6,853 nt of DNA from Alphaproteobacteria bacterium (lineage in GTDB: Bacteria; Pseudomonadota; Alphaproteobacteria; Rhodobacterales; Rhodobacteraceae): NCBI GenBank assembly GCA_030428025.1, contig JAUIBJ010000186.1, forward strand, positions 1-6,853. The letters are read 5' to 3'. The notes beneath the pieces are model-generated. The model was not told where the DNA came from, did no database searches, and saw only the letters and a program-made list of their open reading frames with translations. Position numbers and translations under genes: made by a program. Below are positions 1 through 6,157 of this stretch, piece by piece; position 1 is the stretch's first letter; every line of letters starts with the position of its first letter.

Positions 1-74
1 TGGATTGGCCGGTGCCTGACGTCCTTGCCAGCGCATCCGGGATTGCTTTCTCGACCCCTTGAGGGATCACAAAT

Positions 75-97
75 CAGAAAGCCTGCTTTCCTTTCAG
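75..97 (-). repeat. Intergenic repeat, copy C (after the hypothetical gene)
   Basis: On the minus strand it begins CTGAAAGGAAAGCAGG and ends CTTTCTG. It is two bases shorter than copies A and B, with the gap in the run after CTGAAA. The dyad GAAAGC-AG-GCTTTC is perfect over 6 bp. It lies 13 nt after the stop codon of the gene ending at 111, the same kind of position, just past a gene end, as the other two copies. Confidence 0.6.
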
Positions 98-110
98 CCC
101 CGCCCACGGG

Positions 111-413
111 TCAAAGCTGCCGTCCGAGTGGGAATGCCCCCGCGCCTCCGGGTGCTACGCCCCTCCCCTGCCCGTCTGGTCTTGATTGGTTGCCCGGATT
201 TTCTGCGGCGTCCTTCGATTGCGCGACGAAGAACTCCGTTTCTTTTCCGTTCAACCGGTGCCCGCCCCGGTCGGTCAGACCGATGCAGCTACCATTCGGC
301 ACATAGGTGATGAGGTACTGACCGAGCCGGTCCTTGTGGACAACGTAGCCGGTATTGGCCCAATGCACGGTCTGGCCGGCATCAACGGCCGCCTTGATGT
401 CTTCGAGTGTCAT
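111..413 (-). CDS. Conserved hypothetical protein, 100 aa
   Basis: The start ATG at 413 has a near-ideal AGGAGG five bases upstream. The frame extends 24 codons further upstream but without a better start. Residues 1-64 look like a compact conserved domain: an N-terminal helix MTLEDIKAAVDAGQTVHW, then strand-rich segments GYVVHKDRLGQYLITYV and NGSCIGLTDRGGHRLNGKETEFFVA. I believe similar small proteins occur on alphaproteobacterial mobile elements, but I cannot name a family or function. Residues 66-100 are rich in Gly, Ala, Pro and Arg and look like chance translation of GC-rich DNA. The ancestral stop may have lain near residue 65, with the present stop reached after mutation. The gene is separated from DUF6915 by 100 nt and may have its own leader. 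Confidence 0.7.
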   Translation of the reverse strand: MTLEDIKAAVDAGQTVHWANTGYVVHKDRLGQYLITYVPNGSCIGLTDRGGHRLNGKETEFFVAQSKDAAENPGNQSRPDGQGRGVAPGGAGAFPLGRQL

Positions 414-452
414 GCGAACCTCCTTACGAAGAATGGTGGGGAAACGACGCAA

Positions 453-478
453 GAAGTCCGATCTTCCGACCGGGCTTC
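453..478 (-). promoter_or_regulatory. Leader hairpin with GGAA (GNRA) loop upstream of the hypothetical gene
   Basis: On the transcript, GAAGCCCGGUC (478-468) faces GAUCGGACUUC (463-453) across the tetraloop GGAA. Ten of eleven positions pair, including one G-U, with a single C-A mismatch. It lies in the 100-nt gap between the DUF6915 stop and the start at 413. No U-run follows directly, so it is more likely a leader or mRNA-stability element than a terminator. The fold was judged by eye. Confidence 0.4.
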
Positions 479-513
479 CATGCAAGATTTGTTTGGCAAA
501 CGGCCGAGAGCTG

Positions 514-975
514 TCAGGCGCTTTGCGTGGCTTGCGTCGCGCGCGCCGCTATCCAATCCTTCAGGCCAAGAACCGTTCTTCCGGCGGCGACCTCGGAGGC
601 CCAGGCAACCCTTGGGTCGCCGCAGGGCTCATCGCCGGAATGCCGGTCGATGTGGCCATTGGCCATCCATGGCTCAGGCTGTATCCGTCGCAGCCAGTCC
701 GCCATGCTCGGGATGCGGCCCTGGCAGTCTTCACGAATATGCTGCTCGCCGATCCAGCGCACGGGGATGTCGCGGCCCGCACTATTGGTCAGTGTCAGGC
801 CAAAAACCCGTTCGGCCTCAAACAGGCCTTGCGCATGGTGACGCATGGCGCGGTGCGTGAAGAGCGCGAGGTGCTCTTTCGAGGCGTCAAACCAATCGTG
901 CAGAGACTGATAGTCAGACGGCACCCCGCCGAATTTCCGGGCAGAGCTTTCAGCATGATGAAGCGGATGGGCCAT
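514..975 (-). CDS. DUF6915 family protein
   Basis: This 153-residue protein begins MAHPLHHAESSARKFGG and continues with DYQSLHDWFDASKEHLA (21-37), HRAMRHHAQGLFEAERVFG (41-59), TNSAGRDIPVRWIGEQHIRED (63-83) and IPSMADWLRRIQPEPWM (88-104). This is the pattern I associate with DUF6915, a family of unknown function found mostly on mobile elements and phages. The many histidines and acidic residues (HH 6-7, H26, H35, H41, HH 46-47, H79) might form a metal site, but that is inference. The residues after about 105 look less conserved. ATG 975 is chosen over an in-frame start 13 codons upstream because GAGGGG lies seven bases before it and homologues start with MAHP. It follows the DUF6878 gene by one base, so the two form an operon. 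Confidence 0.85.
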   Translation of the reverse strand: MAHPLHHAESSARKFGGVPSDYQSLHDWFDASKEHLALFTHRAMRHHAQGLFEAERVFGLTLTNSAGRDIPVRWIGEQHIREDCQGRIPSMADWLRRIQPEPWMANGHIDRHSGDEPCGDPRVAWASEVAAGRTVLGLKDWIAARATQATQSA

Positions 976-976
976 C

Positions 977-1363
977 TCATAGCCCCTCGTCATAGCTGTG
1001 CGAGCATTCGACATAGCGGTCCGCGTGATCGAGGATAATGCTGTCTAGTGCTATGTCCCAGGTCAGCGTGCCGTAGCCGCCCTCGTTGTTTTCGAACCCC
1101 GGGTGATGGTGATAGGCGAGCGACCAGGCGAAGTCGCCAACCTCTGTGGCAAGCGGCTCCGGCAGTTGGACCTCTGCAGGCTGCACCGTCACATCCTCGA
1201 CATTGCCGGAGTCGCCATAGCCTTCGTATTCGGCAGTGACCTCGCTGATGCCAAGCGCACGTAGTTGCGCGAGCAGCTCCGTTCGGGATGCCTTCAATGT
1301 AGTTTCGCGCTCTGCACGCCACTGAGCCGCCATTGCGGCATAGTCGATCTGGGGATTGGTCAT
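977..1363 (-). CDS. DUF6878 family protein
   Basis: This 128-residue acidic, soluble protein has no signal peptide or membrane segment. The pattern EVTAEYEGYGDSGNVEDV (41-58) followed by AYHHHPGFENNEGGYGTLTWDI (83-104) and LDHADRYVECSHSYDEGL at the end is, as I recall it, that of DUF6878 proteins. These are common on alphaproteobacterial plasmids and integrative elements, and their function is unknown. The run of conserved glycine, aspartate, histidine and asparagine (GYGDSG, HHHPGFENNEGG) could be a ligand or metal site, which is speculation. The start at ATG 1363 is supported by AGAGGA seven bases upstream. A longer open frame continues upstream into the tail of the large gene but has no ribosome-binding site. 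The stop is one base from the next start (TGAGATG), so the two genes are probably translationally coupled. Confidence 0.85.
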   Translation of the reverse strand: MTNPQIDYAAMAAQWRAERETTLKASRTELLAQLRALGISEVTAEYEGYGDSGNVEDVTVQPAEVQLPEPLATEVGDFAWSLAYHHHPGFENNEGGYGTLTWDIALDSIILDHADRYVECSHSYDEGL

Positions 1364-1463
1364 GGGTCCGTCCTCTTGTCTGAAGTTGGGGGGCCGGGCG
1401 TGGCATTGGTCAGCGCGCGACCGGAAAGCGCAGACCGGTGAAATCCAGATCCGCGACGCCCGG

Positions 1464-1488
1464 CACAAAGCCCGCTTTGACTTTTCAG
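1464..1488 (-). repeat. Intergenic repeat, copy B (overlaps the stop codon of the methyltransferase-helicase)
   Basis: On the minus strand it begins CTGAAAAGTCAAAGCGGG and ends CTTTGTG. The TGA of its first bases is the stop codon of the large gene. The dyad is CAAAGC-GG-GCTTTG, 6 bp per arm. Copy A (GAAAGC/GCTTTT) and copy C (GAAAGC/GCTTTC) differ at the outer arm position while keeping pairing or a G-T wobble, as expected if the symmetry is conserved. No long T-run follows, so terminator activity would be weak. Confidence 0.7.
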
Positions 1489-4400
1489 GCGGCTTGTTCT
1501 GCCGCTCTGGCGGCTTCCTGCCCCACGATCCGGGCCAGAATGCTTCCCGTGTCGATCCCGTCCCCATGCGGCAGGAACACCCGTAGCTGAAAGGCGATGA
1601 TCTCCGTGAAACACCCCATGGCCTTGAGACCTTCAATCATGCCCCGATCCGCACCGCCCAGCTCGAGACGCATCTCGCCTGCGACCCGGCGACGGGTCAG
1701 GGTCAGACCCCGGCCCAGATCGACAGGTGCGGTGGAGCCGAGGGCGGCGGTCAGCATCTCCTGCGGCGTTTGCGGGTTGGAGACGAGGAAGCGGGCGCGC
1801 AGCGCGGCCGCACCTTCCTCGCTCAGCGTGCGCCCGATCATGGCTTTCGCCCCATCGGGCGTGACCCGGTAGATGCGCTCATTGGTGGTCGGAATGTCCT
1901 TCCAGATCGGCAGCAGCAGCCCGGTCAGCAGGTAGAGCTTGGTCGTGGTGGTTTTTGGCAGGGACGCAGCCTCGGCATCCCAAAGCCGCGCAAACTCAGG
2001 CTTGCCGATCTCTTCCCAGGCAGAGGCTTCAAATCGCGTCTCTTCGAGATAGCTGGAACCGTTTGGCCTCACCGCCTTGCGCATCAGCGTCACGATATCC
2101 TCGCCATACATCTGCATGGGGCGCGCCGAGATGAGCGCCGCGCGGCCCGAGGCGCGATTAACCATCGGCAGCTTGTCGGGATTGCGCGACATGGCCTCTT
2201 CGGCGTCAAGGACATGGACCGGGTCCGTCACCTCAAGCCCAATGATCCGCGTCACGGCGCCGGATTTCGGGCAGGTCCAGAGATCCTCTGTGGAGACCTG
2301 TTCGATCTTTTCGCCACGCAGGGTTTCGACGCCGAGATCGAGCGTGCCCGCCGCGCGCGCCCGTTCAGTCTGATCGGCAATCCGGCGCATGAACTCGGCA
2401 AAGAGCGCGTTCTGCATGTGGATGGGAAGGGCAAGCACCCGGTTGAGAAACCGCTGGATCGGCGGCAGCTCCTCGAGCAGCACCCCGTCCTTGTCGATCA
2501 GCCGCAGGGCTGTCCAGTCGGTGAAGCTCTCGTAGCTCATCGCCTCAGCGCGCCCGGCGGCAAGATCGGCGAAATACCCACGTAGTGCGGCCCGCGCGAT
2601 CGGGCTTTCGAGATTGTCCTCCTCGCGGAACATGCCCTGCGATCCGGTCTCGCGCTGACCCTTGGTCAGGGCCCCCAGCTGGTCGAGGCGTTTGGCTATA
2701 GTCGAGGTGAAGCGCTTTTCGCCATGCACATCCGAGGTGCAGACCCGGAAGAAGGGCGCGCTGACCTGGGCAGAGCGATGCGTGCGGCCGAGCCCCTGAA
2801 TGGCCGCATCCGCGCGCCAGCCGGGCTCCAGTAGATAGTGCCGCCGCCGTTTCTGGTTCTTCGCCGTTTGCGCCGCGTGATAGGATCGGCCCGTACCGCC
2901 TGCATCGGAGAAGATCAGGATATCCTTTTCGCCGTCCATGAAGGCTTGGGTCTCAGACGAATTGCTGCTGGCGCTGCGCTTCTCGATGAAGAGCTGGCCG
3001 TCCTCGGCTTTGATGGGTCGGATGGACCGCCCCGTGACTTCTGCCACGGCCTCGTCGCCAAAGGCCCAGAGGATCTGATCCAGCGCCGAGGGGATCGGGG
3101 CGAGCGTCATCAACTCCATCATGGCCGCATCACGCAGGGCGAGCGCCTCGCGCGAGACGACCAGCGCCCCGGTCTCATCCCGCAAAGGCACTGCCACCAT
3201 ATTGCCGTCGATCTCGACCAGCTTTTGCGCATGGATCGGGAAGGCCTGTTCGAGGTAGCCCAGAACATAGTCGCGCGGCGTCAAGGCACCCTCGACGAGT
3301 TCATCCTCCGGGTCCATCGCCTCAAGCCGACGCTTCAGCAGGCTCTCGCCTGTCGAGACAACCTGGATGACGCAAGCATTGCCTGCCGCCAGATCGTCCG
3401 CGATGGCGCGGATGATGGTCGGGGCCTTCATGCCCATCAGCAGATGATTGAAGAAACGCTGCTTCGTGCTCTCGAAGCGGGACTTGGCCGAGGCGCGAGC
3501 GGCCGAGGCATTGGTCTCGCCAGAGGCGTCGTTGACGCCGGTCGCCGTCAGCGCGGCCTCGAGATTGTGGTGGATCGTCCGAAACGCACCCGCATAGGCG
3601 TCGTAGATCTCGATCTGGGCCGGGGTGAGCGCGTGTTCGAGCACGTCATACTCCACGCCATCAAAGCTGAGGGCACGGGCCGTGTAGAGGCCGAGCGTCT
3701 TGAGATCGCGCGCGACCACCTCCATGGCGGCGACACCGCCTGCTTCCATCGCCGAGACGAAACTCTCGCGGCTCGGGAAGGGGTATTCGGGGCCTTGCCC
3801 CCAGAGCCCCAGCCGCGCGGCATAGGCGAGGTTGTGCACGCTCGTGGCACCCGTGGCCGAGATGTAGAAGACGCGGGCGCGGGGTGCTGCCAGTTGCAGC
3901 CGCAGGCCCGCAAGGCCCTGCTGGGAGGGTTTGACCCCCCTGCCCTGCTCGGACCCGGCCGCGTTCTGCATGGCATGGGCCTCATCAAAGGCAAGAACGC
4001 CGTCAAAGTCTTCACCCATCCAGGCGAGGATCTGGCTCAGTCGCGTGGTGCCGCATTTGCCCGCGGACCGCAGCGTGGCGTAGGTGACGAAGAGGATTCC
4101 GTCGCCCATCGGGACGGGCTGATCCGGTTTCCATTTGGAAAGCGGCTGAATGTCGGCAGGCGAGCCGCCGAGATCGGTCCAGTCGCGGATCGCGTCCTCG
4201 ATAAGCGTGGCGGATTTGGAGACCCAGATCGCCTTCCTGCGCCCGGCCAGCCAGTTGACAAGGATGAGCCCCGCGCATTCGCGCCCCTTGCCGCAACCGG
4301 TGCCGTCACCGAGGAAATAGCCGAGGCGATAGGCCCGTGCATCCGGGTCATCATCGGCGCGCGTCAGCTTGGTCTGGTCGTCATCGATGGTAAACCGACC

Positions 4401-5747
4401 GGGCAGATCACGCCCATGGGCGTCATGCGCCATGATGATGGTTTCCAGCTGCGCCTCGGAGAGATCCCCCTCCTCGATCAACCGTGCGGGCAGGCGCAAG
4501 TCATCACTGCCCGTGTTTGAGGGCATGGGCGGGGCAACCGAGGCCATGGCGATGCTTTCAACGAGCGGCGTGGGATGTTCCTGCGCACCCGCGATCTCGA
4601 TCCGTTGCGGACGGTAGCGCGCATAGATATCCGAGATCGGCGTGTTATCACGGGGGGCCTCAAAGCTTGTGAAGCTGAGCGGGCGGACGGCATTGGCCTG
4701 GGGTTTGGAAGCGGCAACAGGCGCAGCCGCGGTCTTGCGCGGGGCAGAGGATGGAACGGTCGGCCGAGCATGAGGGATCGCTTCAACCCGTTGGGCCGGG
4801 CGCATCTCGGTCCGTGTTGCGGCCACGGCATCGACATATGCCAAGGCTTCATTCAGATCCCGCACAGGGACGCGGATCATTTCGCCGTCCTCCTGCACCT
4901 TGTCGAAGACCATCAGCTGGGTTTCGACAGAGGTGCCAAGCTTGCGGTAGACCTGCCCCGGCATCGTCAGCGCCAAGCGCGGCGTCAGGAGACCGCAGGC
5001 GCGGGACCAATGCGCGGCATCGCGTTCGGGCGTGAACCCCGGCGGCATGATCGCCACCAGCCGCCCACCGGGCGCGAGACGCTTGGCAGCCGCGATGAGA
5101 TGTTTGGCGGCGATGTGCTTGTCCCGCGACCGATCGACCGAGGAAGCGAAGGGCGGATTCATCACCACGACGTCGGGTAGAACCGGCGTCTGCAGCAGAT
5201 CATCGATATGCTCCCCGTCATGGCCTGTCACCTCGCCGCCGAAAACCGCGCGCAGGAGGCGCTGGCGAAAGGGGTCGATCTCGTTGAGCACAAGCGTGGC
5301 ACCGGCCCGGGCGGCGAAAGCGGCCAGGGCACCGGTGCCAGCCGAGGGCTCCAGCACGGTCTCGCCCTTGCGGATCGCCGCAGCCCGCAAGACCAGCGCC
5401 GCAAATGGCAACGGCGTGGAGAACTGCTGCAAACGGATTTGCTGCTCCGACCGGCGCGTTTCCGTCAGGAGACGTGACGCAAGGAGTTTTGCGGCAGAGT
5501 AATCATCCTCACTGTTGTCGCCACGTAGCAGCGCCTGCACAGCCGCGGCCTGCATCAGGTCATAGGCCTTCCGCCAGTCCCAGGCGCCCCCGGTATCACT
5601 GCCATGAAACGTCTCGCGCATGATGCGCGCGAGCGCTGAGCTACGCAGGGGTTGGTGGTCGATCTCCGCGCCGATTTGTGCGATGGCATTTGCGAGATCA
5701 GTGTCAGAGATTGGGAAAGCCGGGTTTGCCGGTTTGGGCTTGGACAT
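1485..5747 (-). CDS. Strawberry-notch family methyltransferase-helicase fusion (DarB-like)
   Basis: This is a 1420-residue two-enzyme protein. Residues about 105-285 form an N6-adenine-type DNA methyltransferase: QQFSTP (107-112, like the QFFTP motif of type I HsdM), SAM-binding VLEPSAGTGA (131-140), acidic LNEIDP (154-159) and catalytic NPPF (197-200). A Pro/Ala-rich linker (about 315-355) follows. The SF2 helicase has the atypical Walker A GDGTGCGKGR (480-489) of the strawberry-notch group, DEAH (588-591), SATGA (630-634), FSDAGGTGRS (946-955) and arginine-finger motif VI QGLGRTHRS (984-992). About 380 further residues carry no motif I can name. ATG 5747 is chosen because it has AAGGA upstream and MSKPKP is a natural N-terminus. 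A TTG 14 codons earlier lacks a ribosome-binding site. All catalytic motifs look intact. The related phage P1 protein DarB protects DNA from type I restriction, and a similar role here is inference. No restriction endonuclease domain or gene is visible. Confidence 0.92.
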   Translation of the reverse strand: MSKPKPANPAFPISDTDLANAIAQIGAEIDHQPLRSSALARIMRETFHGSDTGGAWDWRKAYDLMQAAAVQALLRGDNSEDDYSAAKLLASRLLTETRRSEQQIRLQQFSTPLPFAALVLRAAAIRKGETVLEPSAGTGALAAFAARAGATLVLNEIDPFRQRLLRAVFGGEVTGHDGEHIDDLLQTPVLPDVVVMNPPFASSVDRSRDKHIAAKHLIAAAKRLAPGGRLVAIMPPGFTPERDAAHWSRACGLLTPRLALTMPGQVYRKLGTSVETQLMVFDKVQEDGEMIRVPVRDLNEALAYVDAVAATRTEMRPAQRVEAIPHARPTVPSSAPRKTAAAPVAASKPQANAVRPLSFTSFEAPRDNTPISDIYARYRPQRIEIAGAQEHPTPLVESIAMASVAPPMPSNTGSDDLRLPARLIEEGDLSEAQLETIIMAHDAHGRDLPGRFTIDDDQTKLTRADDDPDARAYRLGYFLGDGTGCGKGRECAGLILVNWLAGRRKAIWVSKSATLIEDAIRDWTDLGGSPADIQPLSKWKPDQPVPMGDGILFVTYATLRSAGKCGTTRLSQILAWMGEDFDGVLAFDEAHAMQNAAGSEQGRGVKPSQQGLAGLRLQLAAPRARVFYISATGATSVHNLAYAARLGLWGQGPEYPFPSRESFVSAMEAGGVAAMEVVARDLKTLGLYTARALSFDGVEYDVLEHALTPAQIEIYDAYAGAFRTIHHNLEAALTATGVNDASGETNASAARASAKSRFESTKQRFFNHLLMGMKAPTIIRAIADDLAAGNACVIQVVSTGESLLKRRLEAMDPEDELVEGALTPRDYVLGYLEQAFPIHAQKLVEIDGNMVAVPLRDETGALVVSREALALRDAAMMELMTLAPIPSALDQILWAFGDEAVAEVTGRSIRPIKAEDGQLFIEKRSASSNSSETQAFMDGEKDILIFSDAGGTGRSYHAAQTAKNQKRRRHYLLEPGWRADAAIQGLGRTHRSAQVSAPFFRVCTSDVHGEKRFTSTIAKRLDQLGALTKGQRETGSQGMFREEDNLESPIARAALRGYFADLAAGRAEAMSYESFTDWTALRLIDKDGVLLEELPPIQRFLNRVLALPIHMQNALFAEFMRRIADQTERARAAGTLDLGVETLRGEKIEQVSTEDLWTCPKSGAVTRIIGLEVTDPVHVLDAEEAMSRNPDKLPMVNRASGRAALISARPMQMYGEDIVTLMRKAVRPNGSSYLEETRFEASAWEEIGKPEFARLWDAEAASLPKTTTTKLYLLTGLLLPIWKDIPTTNERIYRVTPDGAKAMIGRTLSEEGAAALRARFLVSNPQTPQEMLTAALGSTAPVDLGRGLTLTRRRVAGEMRLELGGADRGMIEGLKAMGCFTEIIAFQLRVFLPHGDGIDTGSILARIVGQEAARAAEQAA

Positions 5748-5756
5748 GGGGATTTT

Positions 5757-5785
5757 CCTTTGGATCAGGGTCTGAATTCCAAAGG
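5757..5785 (-). promoter_or_regulatory. Leader hairpin that includes the Shine-Dalgarno of the methyltransferase-helicase gene
   Basis: On the transcript, CCTTTGGA (5785-5778) is perfectly complementary to TCCAAAGG (5764-5757). Inside the loop, TCAG (5775-5772) pairs with CTGA (5768-5765) around the triloop ACC. The result is 12 base pairs interrupted only by a 2-nt AT bulge. The 3' arm ends in AAAGG, which continues into AAAA TCCCC ATG and is the only good ribosome-binding site for the gene starting at 5747. Folding would therefore mask the Shine-Dalgarno. This suggests translational control or attenuation, possibly relieved by ribosome traffic, a protein or a small RNA. The structure is read by eye and its energy was not calculated. 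Confidence 0.6.
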
Positions 5786-5786
5786 A

Positions 5787-5811
5787 CAAAAAGCCCGCTT
5801 TCGCTTTTCAG
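5787..5811 (-). repeat. Intergenic repeat, copy A (upstream of the methyltransferase-helicase)
   Basis: This is one of three related elements in the window. Read on the minus strand it begins CTGAAAAGCGAAAGCGGG and continues into a T-rich end (CTTTTTG). The core AAAGC-GG-GCTTT is a dyad. AAAAGC can also pair with GCTTTT across an 8-nt loop, which with the following T-run gives a weak terminator-like shape. It matches copy B at 22 of 25 positions. It lies 39 nt after the stop of the antitoxin-like gene. Confidence 0.7.
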
Positions 5812-5820
5812 GGTGACGGG

Positions 5821-5838
5821 GGTCAGACCGCGCTGACC
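5821..5838. promoter_or_regulatory. Inverted repeat GGTCAG-N6-CTGACC, possible operator
   Basis: Two perfect 6-base arms flank a 6-base spacer (ACCGCG on the plus strand). The site lies 12 nt after the stop of the small antitoxin-like gene and 73 nt before the start of the methyltransferase-helicase. No T-run follows on either strand, so it does not look like an intrinsic terminator. Its size and position would suit a dimeric repressor site, but no regulator can be assigned. Confidence 0.35.
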
Positions 5839-5850
5839 TCCAAGGCTTGG

Positions 5851-6003
5851 TCAGGACTTGGGTTCGACCTGCCGCTTTGCATCAATCAATGCCTGTGCGG
5901 CCTGCATCACCTGAACCTGAGATGTTCCCGAGCGTGCATCCTCCAGCGCGGCCTGCACCTTCGCGCGAAACCACGCGTCATACGAATTGACATCAGCCGC
6001 CAC
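5851..6003 (-). CDS. Putative antitoxin of the 'stability determinant'/RelB-like type, no toxin partner
   Basis: This 50-residue protein starts at GTG 6003, preceded by a strong GAGGAG seven bases upstream. The frame extends further upstream, but that part overlaps the other small ORF and has no comparable ribosome-binding site, so the GTG is preferred. The core SYDAWFRAKVQAALEDAR (7-24), followed by VMQAAQALIDAKR (32-44), matches my recollection of short proteins annotated 'stability determinant' or RelB-family antitoxin. Those are usually followed at once by a RelE/ParE toxin gene. Here the stop at 5851 is followed by a 103-nt leader and then the large methyltransferase-helicase, with no toxin between. 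It is therefore an orphan, a decayed module, or a protein with another role. The family assignment is from memory of the motif, not a search. Confidence 0.65.
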   Translation of the reverse strand: MAADVNSYDAWFRAKVQAALEDARSGTSQVQVMQAAQALIDAKRQVEPKS

Positions 6004-6157
6004 GGAAATGCTCCTCGAGCCCGATATCCAGCAGCTTGCCGAGGTCATCGGGCATGTCTGCAACGTGCACAGCAATTGGGAAACGGTGCCCCGTCAGGTC
6101 AGGCGCGCATTGCTCCTCTAGCCCGAGGTGCTGCCTATCCTTTTCCGCCTCAATCAT
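5993..6157 (-). CDS. Small hypothetical protein, 54 aa, overlapping the next gene
   Basis: This ORF starts at ATG 6157 with GGAG eight bases upstream and ends at TGA 5995-5993. I do not recognise the product. It is acidic (MIEAEKDRQHLGLEEQ at the N-terminus, DDLGKLLDIGLEEHF near the end), with no membrane segment or cysteine motif. Its last 11 nt overlap the GTG start of the downstream antitoxin-like gene, and that gene's GAGGAG ribosome-binding site lies inside this ORF, so the two are probably translationally coupled. The frame stays open for 25 further codons upstream to a TGA at 6235-6233. The extra segment reads like protein (PFGIIVYDAPLEDVA) but has no ATG, GTG or TTG start. The gene may therefore be a truncated or start-damaged remnant of a roughly 80-residue protein. 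It is too short for coding statistics to settle. Confidence 0.45.
   Translation of the reverse strand: MIEAEKDRQHLGLEEQCAPDLTGHRFPIAVHVADMPDDLGKLLDIGLEEHFRGG

Noticed and set aside
1..70. Possible start of a further minus-strand gene (GTG at 70, reading IPQGVEKAIPDALARTSGTG)
   Set aside because: Only 23 codons are visible, the ribosome-binding site is poor, and an alternative ATG in another frame is equally weak. I cannot support it.
20..70. tRNA-like or attachment-site sequence near the left end
   Set aside because: I looked for a TpsiC-loop motif and an acceptor stem on both strands and found neither. No direct repeat marking an integration site was seen.
186..1038. Two plus-strand open frames of 224 and 227 codons across the DUF genes
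   Set aside because: Both run opposite three minus-strand genes with good ribosome-binding sites and recognisable families. The plus-strand translations resemble nothing.
1770..2585. 271-codon open frame on the plus strand
   Set aside because: It is also a shadow opposite the same gene, with low-complexity composition and no ribosome-binding site that stands out.
2838..4520. 560-codon open frame on the plus strand inside the methyltransferase-helicase gene
   Set aside because: It is antisense to a gene with clear motifs. Its translation is Arg/Gly-rich with no recognisable domain, as is common opposite long GC-rich genes.
5745..5789. TTG at 5789 as the start of the methyltransferase-helicase
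   Set aside because: It has no Shine-Dalgarno, lies at the edge of the intergenic repeat, and would make the hairpin part of the coding region. ATG 5747 has a proper ribosome-binding site.
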